DNA from: Chromobacterium amazonense
GTDB taxonomy: Bacteria > Pseudomonadota > Gammaproteobacteria > Burkholderiales > Chromobacteriaceae
Assembly: GCF_001855565.1 (NCBI RefSeq)
Contig: NZ_MKCR01000027.1
Location: 124,001 to 188,000, forward strand
Direction of reading: 5' to 3'
DNA: 64,000 nt
Numbering within the stretch: position 1 is the stretch's first letter; each line of letters starts with the position of its first letter. A program made the position numbers and the translations under genes. Below the pieces are notes generated by a model that saw nothing but the letters and a program-made list of their open reading frames with translations, was not told the DNA's origin and ran no database searches. This document shows positions 54,316 through 64,000 of this stretch, piece by piece.

Positions 54316-55103
54316 CAAAACGAAACACTCAGCAGCGCCGCCATGCTATCGCCGTCCTGGTTCAGGAGCGGGGCGAAGTCAGCGTGGATGAACTGACCCA
54401 GCGTTTCTCCACCTCTGAGGTGACAATCCGCAAAGACCTGGCATTGCTGGAGACCGGCGGTTTGCTGCTGCGCCGTTACGGCGGCGCGGTGTCGCTGCCC
54501 AGCGAGATGGTGGCGGAGCCGGATGTCGAACAGGTTTCGAAGCGAAAGCAAGCAATCGCCCGCGCCGCCGCCGAGCGGCTGCGCGACCACAACCGCGTGA
54601 TCATAGACAGCGGCACCACCACCAGCGCGATGATCCCCTTGCTCGGCAACAAGCGCGGTCTGGTGGTGATGACCAACTCGCTGAACGTCGCCGGCGCGTT
54701 GCGCGAGCTGGAAAACGAGCCGATTCTGCTGATGACCGGCGGCACCTGGGACCCGCATTCGGAATCGTTCCAGGGCCAGGTGGCGGAGCAGGTGCTGCGT
54801 TCCTACGATTTCGACCAATTGTTCATCGGCGCCGACGGCATAGACCTGGAGCGCGGCACCACCACCTTCAACGAGCTGGTGGGCCTGTCGCGCGTGATGG
54901 CGGAAGTGGCGCGCGAAGTGATCGTGATGGTGGAGTCGGAAAAGATAGGCCGGCGCATCCCCAATCTGGAACTGCCCTGGGCCAGCGTGCATACGCTGGT
55001 GACCGACGACGGTTTGCCGCAGGCGGCCAGAGACCTCATTCAAGCGAAGGGCGTGACGCTGATTTGCGCGCCCACCGTTCAAGACAGTCCAAGGAGAAAG
55101 TAA
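54312..55103 (+). CDS. DeoR-family regulator of glmS
   Basis: A 263-residue repressor: N-terminal DeoR helix-turn-helix (RRHAIAVLVQERGEVSVDELTQRFSTSEVTIRKDLALLE) and a sugar-phosphate sensor domain (DSGTTTSAMIP, GADGIDLERGTTTFNE). It ends one base before glmS, so it almost surely controls amino-sugar synthesis, sensing a phosphosugar such as glucosamine-6-P (inferred). The adjacent GTG at 54309 is an alternative start. Confidence 0.92.
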   Translation: MTKRNTQQRRHAIAVLVQERGEVSVDELTQRFSTSEVTIRKDLALLETGGLLLRRYGGAVSLPSEMVAEPDVEQVSKRKQAIARAAAERLRDHNRVIIDSGTTTSAMIPLLGNKRGLVVMTNSLNVAGALRELENEPILLMTGGTWDPHSESFQGQVAEQVLRSYDFDQLFIGADGIDLERGTTTFNELVGLSRVMAEVAREVIVMVESEKIGRRIPNLELPWASVHTLVTDDGLPQAARDLIQAKGVTLICAPTVQDSPRRK

Positions 55104-56933
<1,830 letters not shown>

Positions 56934-57041
56934 TTGGTGTTAGTTGGGGTGACTAGTGATCAGAAAGAATAAAGTCTGTCACGAGGTAATGAAGTCCTTC
57001 ACGGCAATGGCATAATTAGCTTGTTGCCAGTAGTACCAAAC

Positions 57042-57066
57042 AAAGAGGCCCTGAAGGGCCTCTTTT
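57042..57066 (+). terminator. Terminator of the deoR-glmS operon
   Basis: AAAGAGGCCC/GGGCCTCTTT with a TGAA loop and a TTTT run, ~110 bases after the glmS stop. Confidence 0.88.
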
Positions 57067-57371
57067 CGTTTGAGATTGTTGGGATTGAGGATGCGCAAGG
57101 GGGAGGGTTGGAGGGGCTGCTCGTCGGCCTAAGCGGATGGTCAATCTGCTCCTGCGAAATGGCTGTGACTGAGGCATCAATTTCAGACGAATCATCAGTA
57201 GGAATCGCTCTGCATTCACTCGACGCGTAATGGCAGCTTACGAGTCTGCTGCATGGAGGGGATTGATTGATTAATAAATTCGATTGATATCTGCTGTTTT
57301 TTGCGTTTTTCATTCAACTAATTGGGGTTCAAACTACAGCCATCAACCCCTTGCCTGAAAGGAAAACGACC
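57067..57371. other. Intergenic region before the pirin gene
   Basis: No gene is supported; short frames lack ribosome binding sites. It should hold the pirin promoter. Composition turns AT-rich near 57270-57320. Confidence 0.4.
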
Positions 57372-58079
57372 ATGCTGCAAGTCCTCAAAGCCAATCAACG
57401 CGGCCACGCCAACCATGGCTGGCTCAACAGCTGGCATACCTTTTCCTTTGCCCACTACTATAACCCAGAGCAGATGGGCTTCAGCGCGCTGCGGGTGATC
57501 AATGATGATACGGTGGCGCGCGGCGCGGGCTTCACCACTCATTCGCATAGCGATATGGAGATCATCTCTTACGTGCTGGACGGCGCGCTGGAGCACAAGG
57601 ACACCTTAGGCACCGGCTCGGTGATCCGCCCCGGCGACGTGCAGATGATGGAAGCCGGCCATGGCATTTCCCATAGCGAGTTCAATCACTCGCACTCCGA
57701 ACCGGTGCACTTCCTGCAAATCTGGATTTTGCCGGACCGCAAGGGCCTGACGCCGAGTTATCAGCAGCGCCACTTCAGCAGCGAAGAGAAGCGCGGCAAG
57801 TTGCGCCTGGTGGTCTCGCCGGACGGGCGCGAGGATTCCTTGCGCATCCACCAAGATGCCAGCCTGTATGCGGCGCTGGTGGACGGCGAGGAAGAGATCG
57901 AATGGTCGCAACAGAACGGATGCAATGGCTATTTGCACGTGGCGCGCGGCAGCGTGCTGCTGAATGGTTATCCGCTGGAGGCCGGCGACGGCGTCAAAGT
58001 GTTCGGCGGCGCCGATTTGAAGCTGAGCGATGGCGTACAGGCCGAGGTGTTGTGGTTCGACCTGCCGCCTAGCAAATGA
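57372..58079 (+). CDS. Pirin-family cupin protein
   Basis: A 235-residue bicupin of the pirin/YhhW type (some are quercetinases): HGWLNSWHTFSFAHYYNPEQMGF, and the metal-binding HSHSDMEIISYVLDGALEHKDT plus GHGISHSEFNHS and DVQMMEAGHG cores. Metal ligands His (two), Glu and His are in place. GGAAA precedes the ATG. It forms a pair with the OsmC gene. Confidence 0.92.
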   Translation: MLQVLKANQRGHANHGWLNSWHTFSFAHYYNPEQMGFSALRVINDDTVARGAGFTTHSHSDMEIISYVLDGALEHKDTLGTGSVIRPGDVQMMEAGHGISHSEFNHSHSEPVHFLQIWILPDRKGLTPSYQQRHFSSEEKRGKLRLVVSPDGREDSLRIHQDASLYAALVDGEEEIEWSQQNGCNGYLHVARGSVLLNGYPLEAGDGVKVFGGADLKLSDGVQAEVLWFDLPPSK

Positions 58080-58098
58080 CAGCCCCCAGGAGCGTGCA

Positions 58099-58482
58099 AT
58101 GGAAGTGAAAGTGACTCGCGGCAGCGGAAAACTGCAACATGTGGTGACGTCAGGAAACCATACCCTGCTGGCGGACGAGCCGCCGGCGATAGGCGGCGAA
58201 GACACCGGCTTTACCCCGCACCAGTTGTTGGCGGCCTCGCTGGGCGCCTGCACGGCGCTGACTCTGACCTTGTACGCCAAGCGCAAGGGGTGGGATCTGG
58301 CGGACATCGACGTTCGGGTCGCATACGCCGAGCGCGATGGCGCTTTCGTGTTGGAGAGGCGGATGCGCTATATCGGCCAGCTCGACGCCGAGCAGAAGGC
58401 GCGGCTGACCGAGATCGCCAATCAATGCCCGATTCACAAGGTGTTGTCCGGTCAGATCCGCATTGTCAGCACGGCCGAATAG
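58099..58482 (+). CDS. OsmC-family peroxidase-like protein
   Basis: A 127-residue OsmC/Ohr fold protein. It has a Cys in SLGACTALTLTLYAKRKGW and a second in NQCPIHKVL, the peroxidatic pair of the family. It would reduce organic hydroperoxides or scavenge electrophiles. AGGAG stands right before the ATG, with 19 bases after the pirin gene. Confidence 0.9.
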   Translation: MEVKVTRGSGKLQHVVTSGNHTLLADEPPAIGGEDTGFTPHQLLAASLGACTALTLTLYAKRKGWDLADIDVRVAYAERDGAFVLERRMRYIGQLDAEQKARLTEIANQCPIHKVLSGQIRIVSTAE

Positions 58483-58488
58483 CGCGGC

Positions 58489-59403
58489 CTAGGCCTCGGC
58501 ATGGCAGCGTTCGCGCCATGCCGCGGTCGTTTCTTGCAATAGCTGGCCAAATGCCCGCGTGGCCGGCCCGGCGGCGGCTGGGTCGGCATAGATCAGATAC
58601 AGCGAGGCGAAGCGGCGCTGTCCTGCCGCCAGCGGCAGCGGCCGCAGCGCGCCCGTCTCCAGCTCCTGCTTGATGCGATGCTTGGGCAGCCAGGCATAGG
58701 CGAGCCCGGCGCGCACGGTTTCAATCGAGGTTTCCACCCGGCTCACGGTCCAGCGCTGCTTGGCGCCGAGCCAGCCGGCGTCGCGCGGCTCGCGCGAACC
58801 GGAGTCCCGCACCACGACTTGGGTATGTTCCGCCAGCTCGTCCATATGCAGCTCGCGCCCGAGTTGGTGCAAAGGATGTCGCGGCGCAGCCACGGCGATG
58901 AATTCGGCATCCAGCAACCAGTCGCCCAAAAAGCCGGGCGGCGCCGCGCCGCCGATGGCCAAGTCCACCTTGCCGTTGAATAGGGCGTCATCGGTGCCGG
59001 ACATGACGGTTTCGTGCAGCTGCAGCCGCGTTCCGGTATGCAGAAGCGCAAATTGTTCGAGTGTCTTGAGCAGCGGTTCGGTTGGATACAGCGAATCGAC
59101 GGCCAGGCGTATCTCGGCCTCCCATCCTTGACGGAGCGTCTGCGCGCGCTCTTCCAGCTTGACCAGGCTATCTGCAATCGGAATGGCATCGCGCAACAGC
59201 GCGGCGCCGGCCTCGGTAAGCCGCATGCGGCGTCCCTCTTGCTCCAGCAAGGCGACGCCGATTTGTTCTTGCAGCCGCGCAATGGTGTAGCTGATGGCTG
59301 ATTGGCTGCGATGCAGCTGCTGCGCGGCCTGGGCGAAGCCGCCACAGTCCACGACGGCCTGGAGGATTCGCCATTGCTCGATGCTGGTTCTCGGGAGTTT
59401 CAT
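58489..59403 (-). CDS. LysR-type transcriptional regulator
   Basis: A 304-residue regulator. The helix-turn-helix near residues 20-60 (QAVVDCGGFAQAAQQLHRSQSAISYTIARLQEQIGVALLEQEGRR) is standard. The effector domain follows, with the GISG-like region weak. It converges on the OsmC gene and diverges from nothing known, so the target is unknown. Confidence 0.93.
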   Translation of the reverse strand: MKLPRTSIEQWRILQAVVDCGGFAQAAQQLHRSQSAISYTIARLQEQIGVALLEQEGRRMRLTEAGAALLRDAIPIADSLVKLEERAQTLRQGWEAEIRLAVDSLYPTEPLLKTLEQFALLHTGTRLQLHETVMSGTDDALFNGKVDLAIGGAAPPGFLGDWLLDAEFIAVAAPRHPLHQLGRELHMDELAEHTQVVVRDSGSREPRDAGWLGAKQRWTVSRVETSIETVRAGLAYAWLPKHRIKQELETGALRPLPLAAGQRRFASLYLIYADPAAAGPATRAFGQLLQETTAAWRERCHAEA

Positions 59404-59544
59404 CGTATCGGCATCTTCGTTTGTCGCCGGTTAAATGTCTAGCGGCGGTTGATGTTTGGCGAGCGGTCGCGCAGGAATACGTTTGGCGGCGAATCGAGGC
59501 GTTGCGCGCGCCGCGTAGCGATTCTTTACCGGCGCGAAATGGCT

Positions 59545-60288
59545 TTACGGCGGGGTCAGGTAGCGTTTCTTCAGCGCGTCGATGAAGCCGTCATGCCGCA
59601 TGGCGTCCAGCGCGGCACTCAGCCGCGCCAGGGTGGCGGGCGGCGTTTGCGGGTGGCAGGCCAGATACAGGTAACTGGACGAGAAGGTCGCCACCTGGCG
59701 CAGAGGGCCCAAGCGCTCATGTTCGGCCAGGAAGTGGGCGTGATAGATGCCGGAGGCCCAGAAGTCGATATGGCCGGCCATCAGCTTGCGCAGGTTCAGC
59801 ACATCATCCGAGGTGTATTCGATCTTATACCCGCGGTTTTGCAGATACAGCGCTACGGCGTCGCCGCGATAGCCGCCTATGCTGAAGGACTTGAGGGCGG
59901 CCATGTCCTGCACGCCGGGCGGGCTGCGCGGTCCGGCAAACACGGCCCAGTCGTTTTTCAGCAATGGGCCTACCCACTGAAACCGTTTTTCGCGCTCATC
60001 GTTGCGGGTGGTGGAGTAGAGGCAGGTTTTCGAGTCGACCTGGGCCAGATTATAGGCTCTGAGCCAGGGCATGATCTCAATCGAGTAGGGAATGCCGGCG
60101 CGGCGAAAGGTTTCCGTCACCATCTCGGTGGAAATGCCGGTGACGCCGCCATGTTCGTTCGGGTAGTTGAACGGCGGGTCATTTTCGGTGAGCAAGCGTA
60201 CGGCTGGCTCGGCCGCCGCGACGTGCAGGCACAAGCTCATCACGCCCAGCAAGCAACATTTTATCCATCCCGTCACACCGCTATCCAT
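59545..60288 (-). CDS. Periplasmic family-3 solute-binding protein
   Basis: A 247-residue exported protein (signal about 1-26, cleavage near AAA). It has the family-3 binding fold: VRLLTENDPPFNYPNEHGGVTGISTEMVTETFRRAGI and a second lobe beginning LKSFSIGGYRGDAV. It probably binds amino acids or related ligands, but there are no ABC transporter genes next to it. It could be a stand-alone sensor. Start ATG chosen at the signal peptide. Confidence 0.8.
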   Translation of the reverse strand: MDSGVTGWIKCCLLGVMSLCLHVAAAEPAVRLLTENDPPFNYPNEHGGVTGISTEMVTETFRRAGIPYSIEIMPWLRAYNLAQVDSKTCLYSTTRNDEREKRFQWVGPLLKNDWAVFAGPRSPPGVQDMAALKSFSIGGYRGDAVALYLQNRGYKIEYTSDDVLNLRKLMAGHIDFWASGIYHAHFLAEHERLGPLRQVATFSSSYLYLACHPQTPPATLARLSAALDAMRHDGFIDALKKRYLTPP

Positions 60289-60350
60289 TTCATCGTGGCT
60301 ACCCGCCCTGTCGCTCTGCTCAAGCATAGCAAATCGCTTGGGCGCGGCGG

Positions 60351-60373
60351 CAAAAGGCTCCCCGGAGGGAGCC
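60351..60373 (-). terminator. Terminator of the patatin gene
   Basis: On the minus strand GGCTCCC/GGGAGCC with a 4-nt loop is followed by TTTTG. Confidence 0.75.
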
Positions 60374-60390
60374 TGCAAGCGCTTGCAAGA

Positions 60391-61584
60391 TCAGGCCTGC
60401 CGATGGACGTCGTGGGTGACGAAAGGTTGCTCAGGCGAAGGCATGCGCAGCCATTCCGGATGCGACAGGCTGGAGCGGATGTCGTCGAGGCCGCTGCGCC
60501 AATGGTCGCGCATGGTGCTGGCGCTGAACTGGTAGTCCTTGTAATGGCCTTCGAAGGGTTTGTCCTGATAAATCAGGTGCACCACGTTGAACAAGCGGCT
60601 GCACGCCTGTTCGGCGGCGCGTCGGTAGGCCGGCGCCTGCCGCTGCTCCTCCGGCACCAGCTCCAGCACTTCGCGCAGCATCTGGCGGAACTGCTGCGTT
60701 TCCTTCATATAGCCGGTGATCATCCGGGTGCGGCTGGAAAACTGGATGTCTTTCTGCCGGATCGCCACTTTGGAGAGGTCCTCCGGCAGCGCGCCGCGCG
60801 CATTCCACAGGTCCACCTGGAACACCAGCGAATGTTTGCGCGGCTTGGCCGCCAGCACTTGCTGCAGCGGGGTGTTGGACACCATGCCGCCGTCCCAGTA
60901 GTGCTCGCCGTCTATTTCCACCGCCGGAAAGCCCGGCGGCAAGGCGCCGGAGGCCATGAAGTGTTCGGCGCGCAGCTTGTCGCGGGTGTTGTCGAAGTAG
61001 ACGAAGTTCCCGCTCTTCACATTGACCGCGCCCACCGATACCCGCATCTCGCCGCTGTCGTTCAGCCGGTCGAAATCCACCAGGCTCTCCAGCGTGCTCT
61101 TCAGCGGCGAAGTGTCGTAGAAGCTGGCGGTGCCGCCGGCGTGGTGCCGCAACGGCGAGCGCGGCACGAAGAAGCCGTTCTGGCCCTCGGTCAGCGCGCG
61201 CCAGGCTTCCAGGCCATTCAGCCAGCCCTGGACGACCGGAGGCAGCGGATGGCTCGGCTCCAGCAGATTGTGCGGGCTGGGCGGCAGCAGCGGCGGGCGG
61301 CTGATGGTGGTCCAGAACTGTTCCAGCCGCTCGGCGCGTTTCTCCGGCGGATTGCCGGCGATGATGGCGGCGTTCAGCGCGCCGATGGAAATGCCTGCCA
61401 CCCAGTTGGGGTGCAGCTTGGCTTCGGCCAGCCCTTGGTAGACGCCTGCCTGATAGGCGCCCAGCGCCCCGCCGCCCTGCAGCACCAGCGCCACAACTTG
61501 ATAGCGGTGGTCGGGCGGCAACGCCGGGCTGTGGTAGATCCCGGCGTCGGCGTGGCAGGCCGGATTGAGTTTATCCAGCGCCAT
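60391..61584 (-). CDS. Patatin-like phospholipase
   Basis: A 397-residue hydrolase: oxyanion GGGALGAYQAG (37-47), nucleophile GISIGALN (Ser near 67), catalytic Asp in YWDGGMVSNTP (near 213). The long C-terminal part (DUF3734-like) follows. It probably cleaves phospholipids or stored lipids. It lies upstream of nothing in the same strand and downstream of the dehydrogenase gene by nine bases, so the two are one operon. Confidence 0.92.
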   Translation of the reverse strand: MALDKLNPACHADAGIYHSPALPPDHRYQVVALVLQGGGALGAYQAGVYQGLAEAKLHPNWVAGISIGALNAAIIAGNPPEKRAERLEQFWTTISRPPLLPPSPHNLLEPSHPLPPVVQGWLNGLEAWRALTEGQNGFFVPRSPLRHHAGGTASFYDTSPLKSTLESLVDFDRLNDSGEMRVSVGAVNVKSGNFVYFDNTRDKLRAEHFMASGALPPGFPAVEIDGEHYWDGGMVSNTPLQQVLAAKPRKHSLVFQVDLWNARGALPEDLSKVAIRQKDIQFSSRTRMITGYMKETQQFRQMLREVLELVPEEQRQAPAYRRAAEQACSRLFNVVHLIYQDKPFEGHYKDYQFSASTMRDHWRSGLDDIRSSLSHPEWLRMPSPEQPFVTHDVHRQA

Positions 61585-61593
61585 GACGGCTCC

Positions 61594-62376
61594 TTATTGC
61601 ATGAACCAGCCGTGGCTGACCACGAACGATTGGCCGGTGAGGGCGGCGCTGGGGAAGGCGGCCAGGAACAGCGCGGTTTGCGCCACGTCGTCCACCGTGG
61701 TGAACACGCCGTCCACGGTGTTGCCCAACATCACGCGCTTGATCACTTCGTCCTCGCTGATGCCCAGTTCCTTGGCCTGTTCCGGAATCTGCTTGTCCAC
61801 CAGCGGGGTGCGGACGAAGCCGGGGCAGATCACATGCGAACGCACATTATGCGGCGCGCCTTCCTTGGCCAGCACCCGGGCCAGGCCCAAGAGGGCGTGC
61901 TTGGCGGCGACGTAGGCGGACTTCAGCGGCGAGGCCTCGTGCGAGTGCACCGAACCCATGTAGATCACCACGCCGCCGCGGTCGTCCTTGTACATGTGCG
62001 GCAGTGCGGCCTTGGTGGTGAGGAAGGCGCCGTCCACATGGATGGCCTGCATCTTCTTCCAGTCGGCGAAGCTGTAATTGACGATGGGATTGACGATCTG
62101 GATGCCGGCATTCGACACCAGGATGTCCAGCTGGCCGAAAGCGTCCACCACTTGCTGGGTGCCCTGGTTGACCGCCTCTTCGCTGGTGACGTCCATCGCC
62201 ACGCCGATGGCCTTGCCGCCGGTGGTGACGATCTCGTCGGCCGTTTTGCGGGCGGCATCCAGATTGATGTCGGCAATGGCCACCGCCGCGCCGGCGCGGG
62301 CGTAAACCAGGGCGATCTCCTTGCCGATGCCGCTGGCGGCGCCAGTGATAAGAGCGACTTTTCCGTTCAATTGCAT
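61594..62376 (-). CDS. 3-hydroxybutyrate dehydrogenase (SDR)
   Basis: A 260-residue short-chain dehydrogenase: NAD site [12 protein letters not shown] (about 11-22), NAG at 92, catalytic Ser/Tyr/Lys as [24 protein letters not shown]. The size and final [11 protein letters not shown] fit BdhA/HbdH, which oxidises 3-hydroxybutyrate from polyhydroxybutyrate. AGGAGAA precedes the ATG. Operon with the patatin gene, so both may act in lipid or polyester turnover. Confidence 0.9.
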   Translation of the reverse strand: MQLNGKVALITGAASGIGKEIALVYARAGAAVAIADINLDAARKTADEIVTTGGKAIGVAMDVTSEEAVNQGTQQVVDAFGQLDILVSNAGIQIVNPIVNYSFADWKKMQAIHVDGAFLTTKAALPHMYKDDRGGVVIYMGSVHSHEASPLKSAYVAAKHALLGLARVLAKEGAPHNVRSHVICPGFVRTPLVDKQIPEQAKELGISEDEVIKRVMLGNTVDGVFTTVDDVAQTALFLAAFPSAALTGQSFVVSHGWFMQ

Positions 62377-62564
62377 GGCGCTTCTCCTGTTCATTTCTGG
62401 AAAGGGGAACAACTGCAAACTGCGGTAGCCGACGGGCGAATGCCGCGCCTGCCGGGCAAAACGGTACGCTGGGTATGAGACCGGCGGGGCAGGGGAGTTC
62501 CCCTGTGTCAGGCTATTCTAGTGGCATTGTGTGTCGCGGATTTGAAAATCTACGCGCGCCAGGC

Positions 62565-63002
62565 TCAGACCAGGGCGGCCGTCTGGCCGACCGCAAGGGG
62601 CCGGTAGCCGCCTTGAAGATCATCTTCGCCGGCTTGGCGCTGGTGTTGCTGGCCCTGACCCTCCCCGCCGGCTCCAAATGGCTGGTGGCGCTGACGGCGC
62701 TGGCCTGGGGCACGGCGGCCTTCGGCAATGTGGCTGGCTTGCAGCTCTACGTGGTATCGCAGGCCAAGGCGCGCGTGCCGCACGCGGTGGATGTGGCGTC
62801 CGGCCTGAACATCGCGGCCTTCAATGTCAGCATCGCCGGCGGGGCCGGCTTGGGCGGGTTGGTTGTCGAGCGGCTGGGGCTGATGGCCACGCCGTGGGTG
62901 GGTGCCTTGATCGTGTTGGCGGCTTGGCTATTGACGGCCTGGTCCGGTAGGCTGGACGCTGTCGATGATGAAAGCATGCCGATCGCGGCCGACCGCATCT
63001 GA
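62565..63002 (+). pseudogene. C-terminal half of an MFS transporter (truncated)
   Basis: The frame picks up at GGRLADRKGP, the conserved loop that follows the first half of AraJ/YdhP-like drug-efflux MFS proteins, and continues with about four hydrophobic helices (ALVLLALTLPAG, WGTAAFGNVAGLQLYVV, LNIAAFNVSIAGGAGLGGLV). The N-terminal half is missing: the ~90 bases before are not MFS-like. It is a relic; only the 3' part remains next to the aldo/keto reductase gene. Confidence 0.75.
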
Positions 63003-63054
63003 ATTCTTACGCCGGGCGCTTCCCGCCCGGCTTCACACAATAAGGAAACGCATC

Positions 63055-63858
63055 ATGCAAATGCCAAAACTGGGCGCGGGGACTTTCCGTCTCAAGGAGC
63101 AACAGGCCGAAGACGCCGTCGCCATGGCGCTGGAGCTGGGCTACCGCCATATCGACACCGCGCAGATTTACCGCAACGAGGCGGACGTGGGCCGCGCCAT
63201 CGCCAACAGTGGCCTGCCGCGCGGCGAGCTGTATGTCACCACCAAGATCTGGACCGACCAGTTTGCCCAGGGCAAGCTGATTCCCAGCCTGCGCGCAAGC
63301 CTGGACAAGCTGGGGCTGGAGCAGGTGGACATGACGCTGATCCACTGGCCGTCGCCTAAGGACGAAGTGCCTATGGCGGTGTATATGGAGCAACTGGCCG
63401 AGGCCAAACAATTGGGGTTGACCCGCGAGATCGGCGTATCGAACTTCACCATCAAGCATCTGGAGCAGGCCATCGCCGTCGTGGGCGCGGACGCCATCGC
63501 CACCCACCAGCTGGAAGTGCATCCGTATCTGCAAAACCTGAAGGTGCGCGCCTTCTGCCGCCAGCACGGCATCGCGCTGACCGGCTACATGCCCTTGGCC
63601 TACGGCCGCGTGATCCAGGATCCGGTGCTGCAGGACATCGCCCGCAAGCATGGCGCCACGGCGGCCCAGGTGGCGCTGGCCTGGCAGTTGCAGCAGGACA
63701 TCGCGGTGATCCCGTCGTCCACCAAGCGCGCCAATCTGGCGGCCAACCTGAAGGTGCTGACGCTGCGGCTGGACGACGCGGACATGGCGCGGATCGCCAA
63801 ACTGGAAGACGGCGGCCGCATCGCCGATCCGGACTTCGCGCCGGCCTGGGACGCCTGA
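63055..63858 (+). CDS. dkgB: Aldo/keto reductase DkgB
   Basis: A 267-residue NADPH-dependent reductase with catalytic Asp (HIDTAQIYRNE), Tyr, Lys (VTTKIW) and His (LIHWPSP) in the order of DkgB/2,5-diketo-D-gluconate reductase, and the IPSSTKRANLAANL cofactor loop. It also reduces methylglyoxal in E. coli. TAAGGA precedes the ATG. Confidence 0.9.
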   Translation: MQMPKLGAGTFRLKEQQAEDAVAMALELGYRHIDTAQIYRNEADVGRAIANSGLPRGELYVTTKIWTDQFAQGKLIPSLRASLDKLGLEQVDMTLIHWPSPKDEVPMAVYMEQLAEAKQLGLTREIGVSNFTIKHLEQAIAVVGADAIATHQLEVHPYLQNLKVRAFCRQHGIALTGYMPLAYGRVIQDPVLQDIARKHGATAAQVALAWQLQQDIAVIPSSTKRANLAANLKVLTLRLDDADMARIAKLEDGGRIADPDFAPAWDA

Positions 63859-63918
63859 TCCAGAGTGCGCCGCGCGGGTTACAATACGGCTTTGTCGCCC
63901 GCGCGGGCCAAGCAGTGG

Positions 63919-64000
63919 ATGAAGAGCATGAGCGAAGAACTGAAGATGGAAGACCTGGTGGTGGGCGAGGGCAAGGAAGCCGTGCGCGGCGCGCTGATCA
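63919..64000 (+). CDS. FKBP-type peptidyl-prolyl isomerase (partial)
   Basis: Only the start lies in the window. The frame MSEELKMEDLVVGEGKEAVR matches the N-terminal DLVVG.G.EA..G of FKBP domains of small beta-proteobacterial isomerases. A second ATG nine bases in (63928) could be the true start. The rest lies beyond the right edge. Confidence 0.65.
   Translation, partial: MKSMSEELKMEDLVVGEGKEAVRGALI

Noticed and set aside
59449-62478. A 1009-codon open frame on the plus strand
   Set aside because: It is antisense to the solute-binding, patatin and dehydrogenase genes, all of which have clear motifs. Low-complexity His/Gln/Arg-rich product, no ribosome binding site: a GC-driven shadow.

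Overview
The window is about 65% GC, gene dense and gamma/beta-proteobacterial in style. Gene content and order (yraL-M-N-O-P type cluster, mnmG-rsmG-parA-parB-atpIBEFHAGDC, glmU-deoR-glmS) fit a Neisseriales betaproteobacterium, most likely Chromobacterium or a close relative. That placement is inferred from gene order and protein similarity, not computed.

Layout. (1) 1-11 kb, core: end of tatB, tatC, a DUF2069 protein, a chemotaxis receptor, tatD, an outer-membrane protein, a NUDIX hydrolase, a heterodimeric MdlAB-type ABC exporter (one half frameshifted in a GC-dinucleotide tract), a bestrophin and two exported proteins. (2) 11-13 kb: an MgtE-type magnesium channel gene behind a ~790-nt leader that holds a 17-residue Pro/Glu-rich leader peptide resembling enterobacterial MgtL, then a lone nuoA. 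(3) 13.5-17.7 kb, scrambled accessory DNA: an unknown gene, a C-terminal remnant of an ECF41-like sigma factor cut by an IS3-family element, and a free-standing P4-type immunity RNA with its downstream gene. (4) 17.7-32.9 kb: a P4-like phage satellite beside tRNA-Leu(CAA). It has a P4-type integrase, AlpA/Vis-like regulator, coiled-coil protein, P2 gpN-like capsid protein, Ogr/Delta-like activator, CI/C4-type antisense RNA with its seqA/seqC targets, split primase and DUF927 helicase, an iteron array, a likely cos site, an IS5-family insertion, and an AT-rich Hachiman antiphage operon (hamA-hamB) as cargo. (5) 33-64 kb, core: rsmI-lpoA-yraN-gmhA/diaA-dolP, an EAL phosphodiesterase, Tim44-like protein, trmO, an OlsB-like acyltransferase, mnmG-rsmG-parAB, the complete F1Fo ATP synthase operon, glmU, deoR-glmS, pirin, OsmC, LysR, a solute-binding protein, a patatin phospholipase, 3-hydroxybutyrate dehydrogenase, an MFS remnant, an aldo/keto reductase and the start of an FKBP gene.

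How the satellite seems to work (inference from P2/P4): tRNA-targeted integration by Int; lysogeny kept by the CI RNA pairing with leader sites that cover the first ribosome binding site of the replication operon; replication by primase plus helicase at the iterons; late genes (alpA, coiled-coil, gpN-like, ogr) driven by an Ogr/Delta-type promoter; packaging by a P2-like helper through cos. It pays its host with Hachiman. The most interesting points are the two CI RNAs whose pairing sequences co-vary with their own targets, the satellite-encoded capsid protein with no other head or tail genes, the cos-like sequence, and the putative magnesium-sensing leader peptide in front of an MgtE gene.
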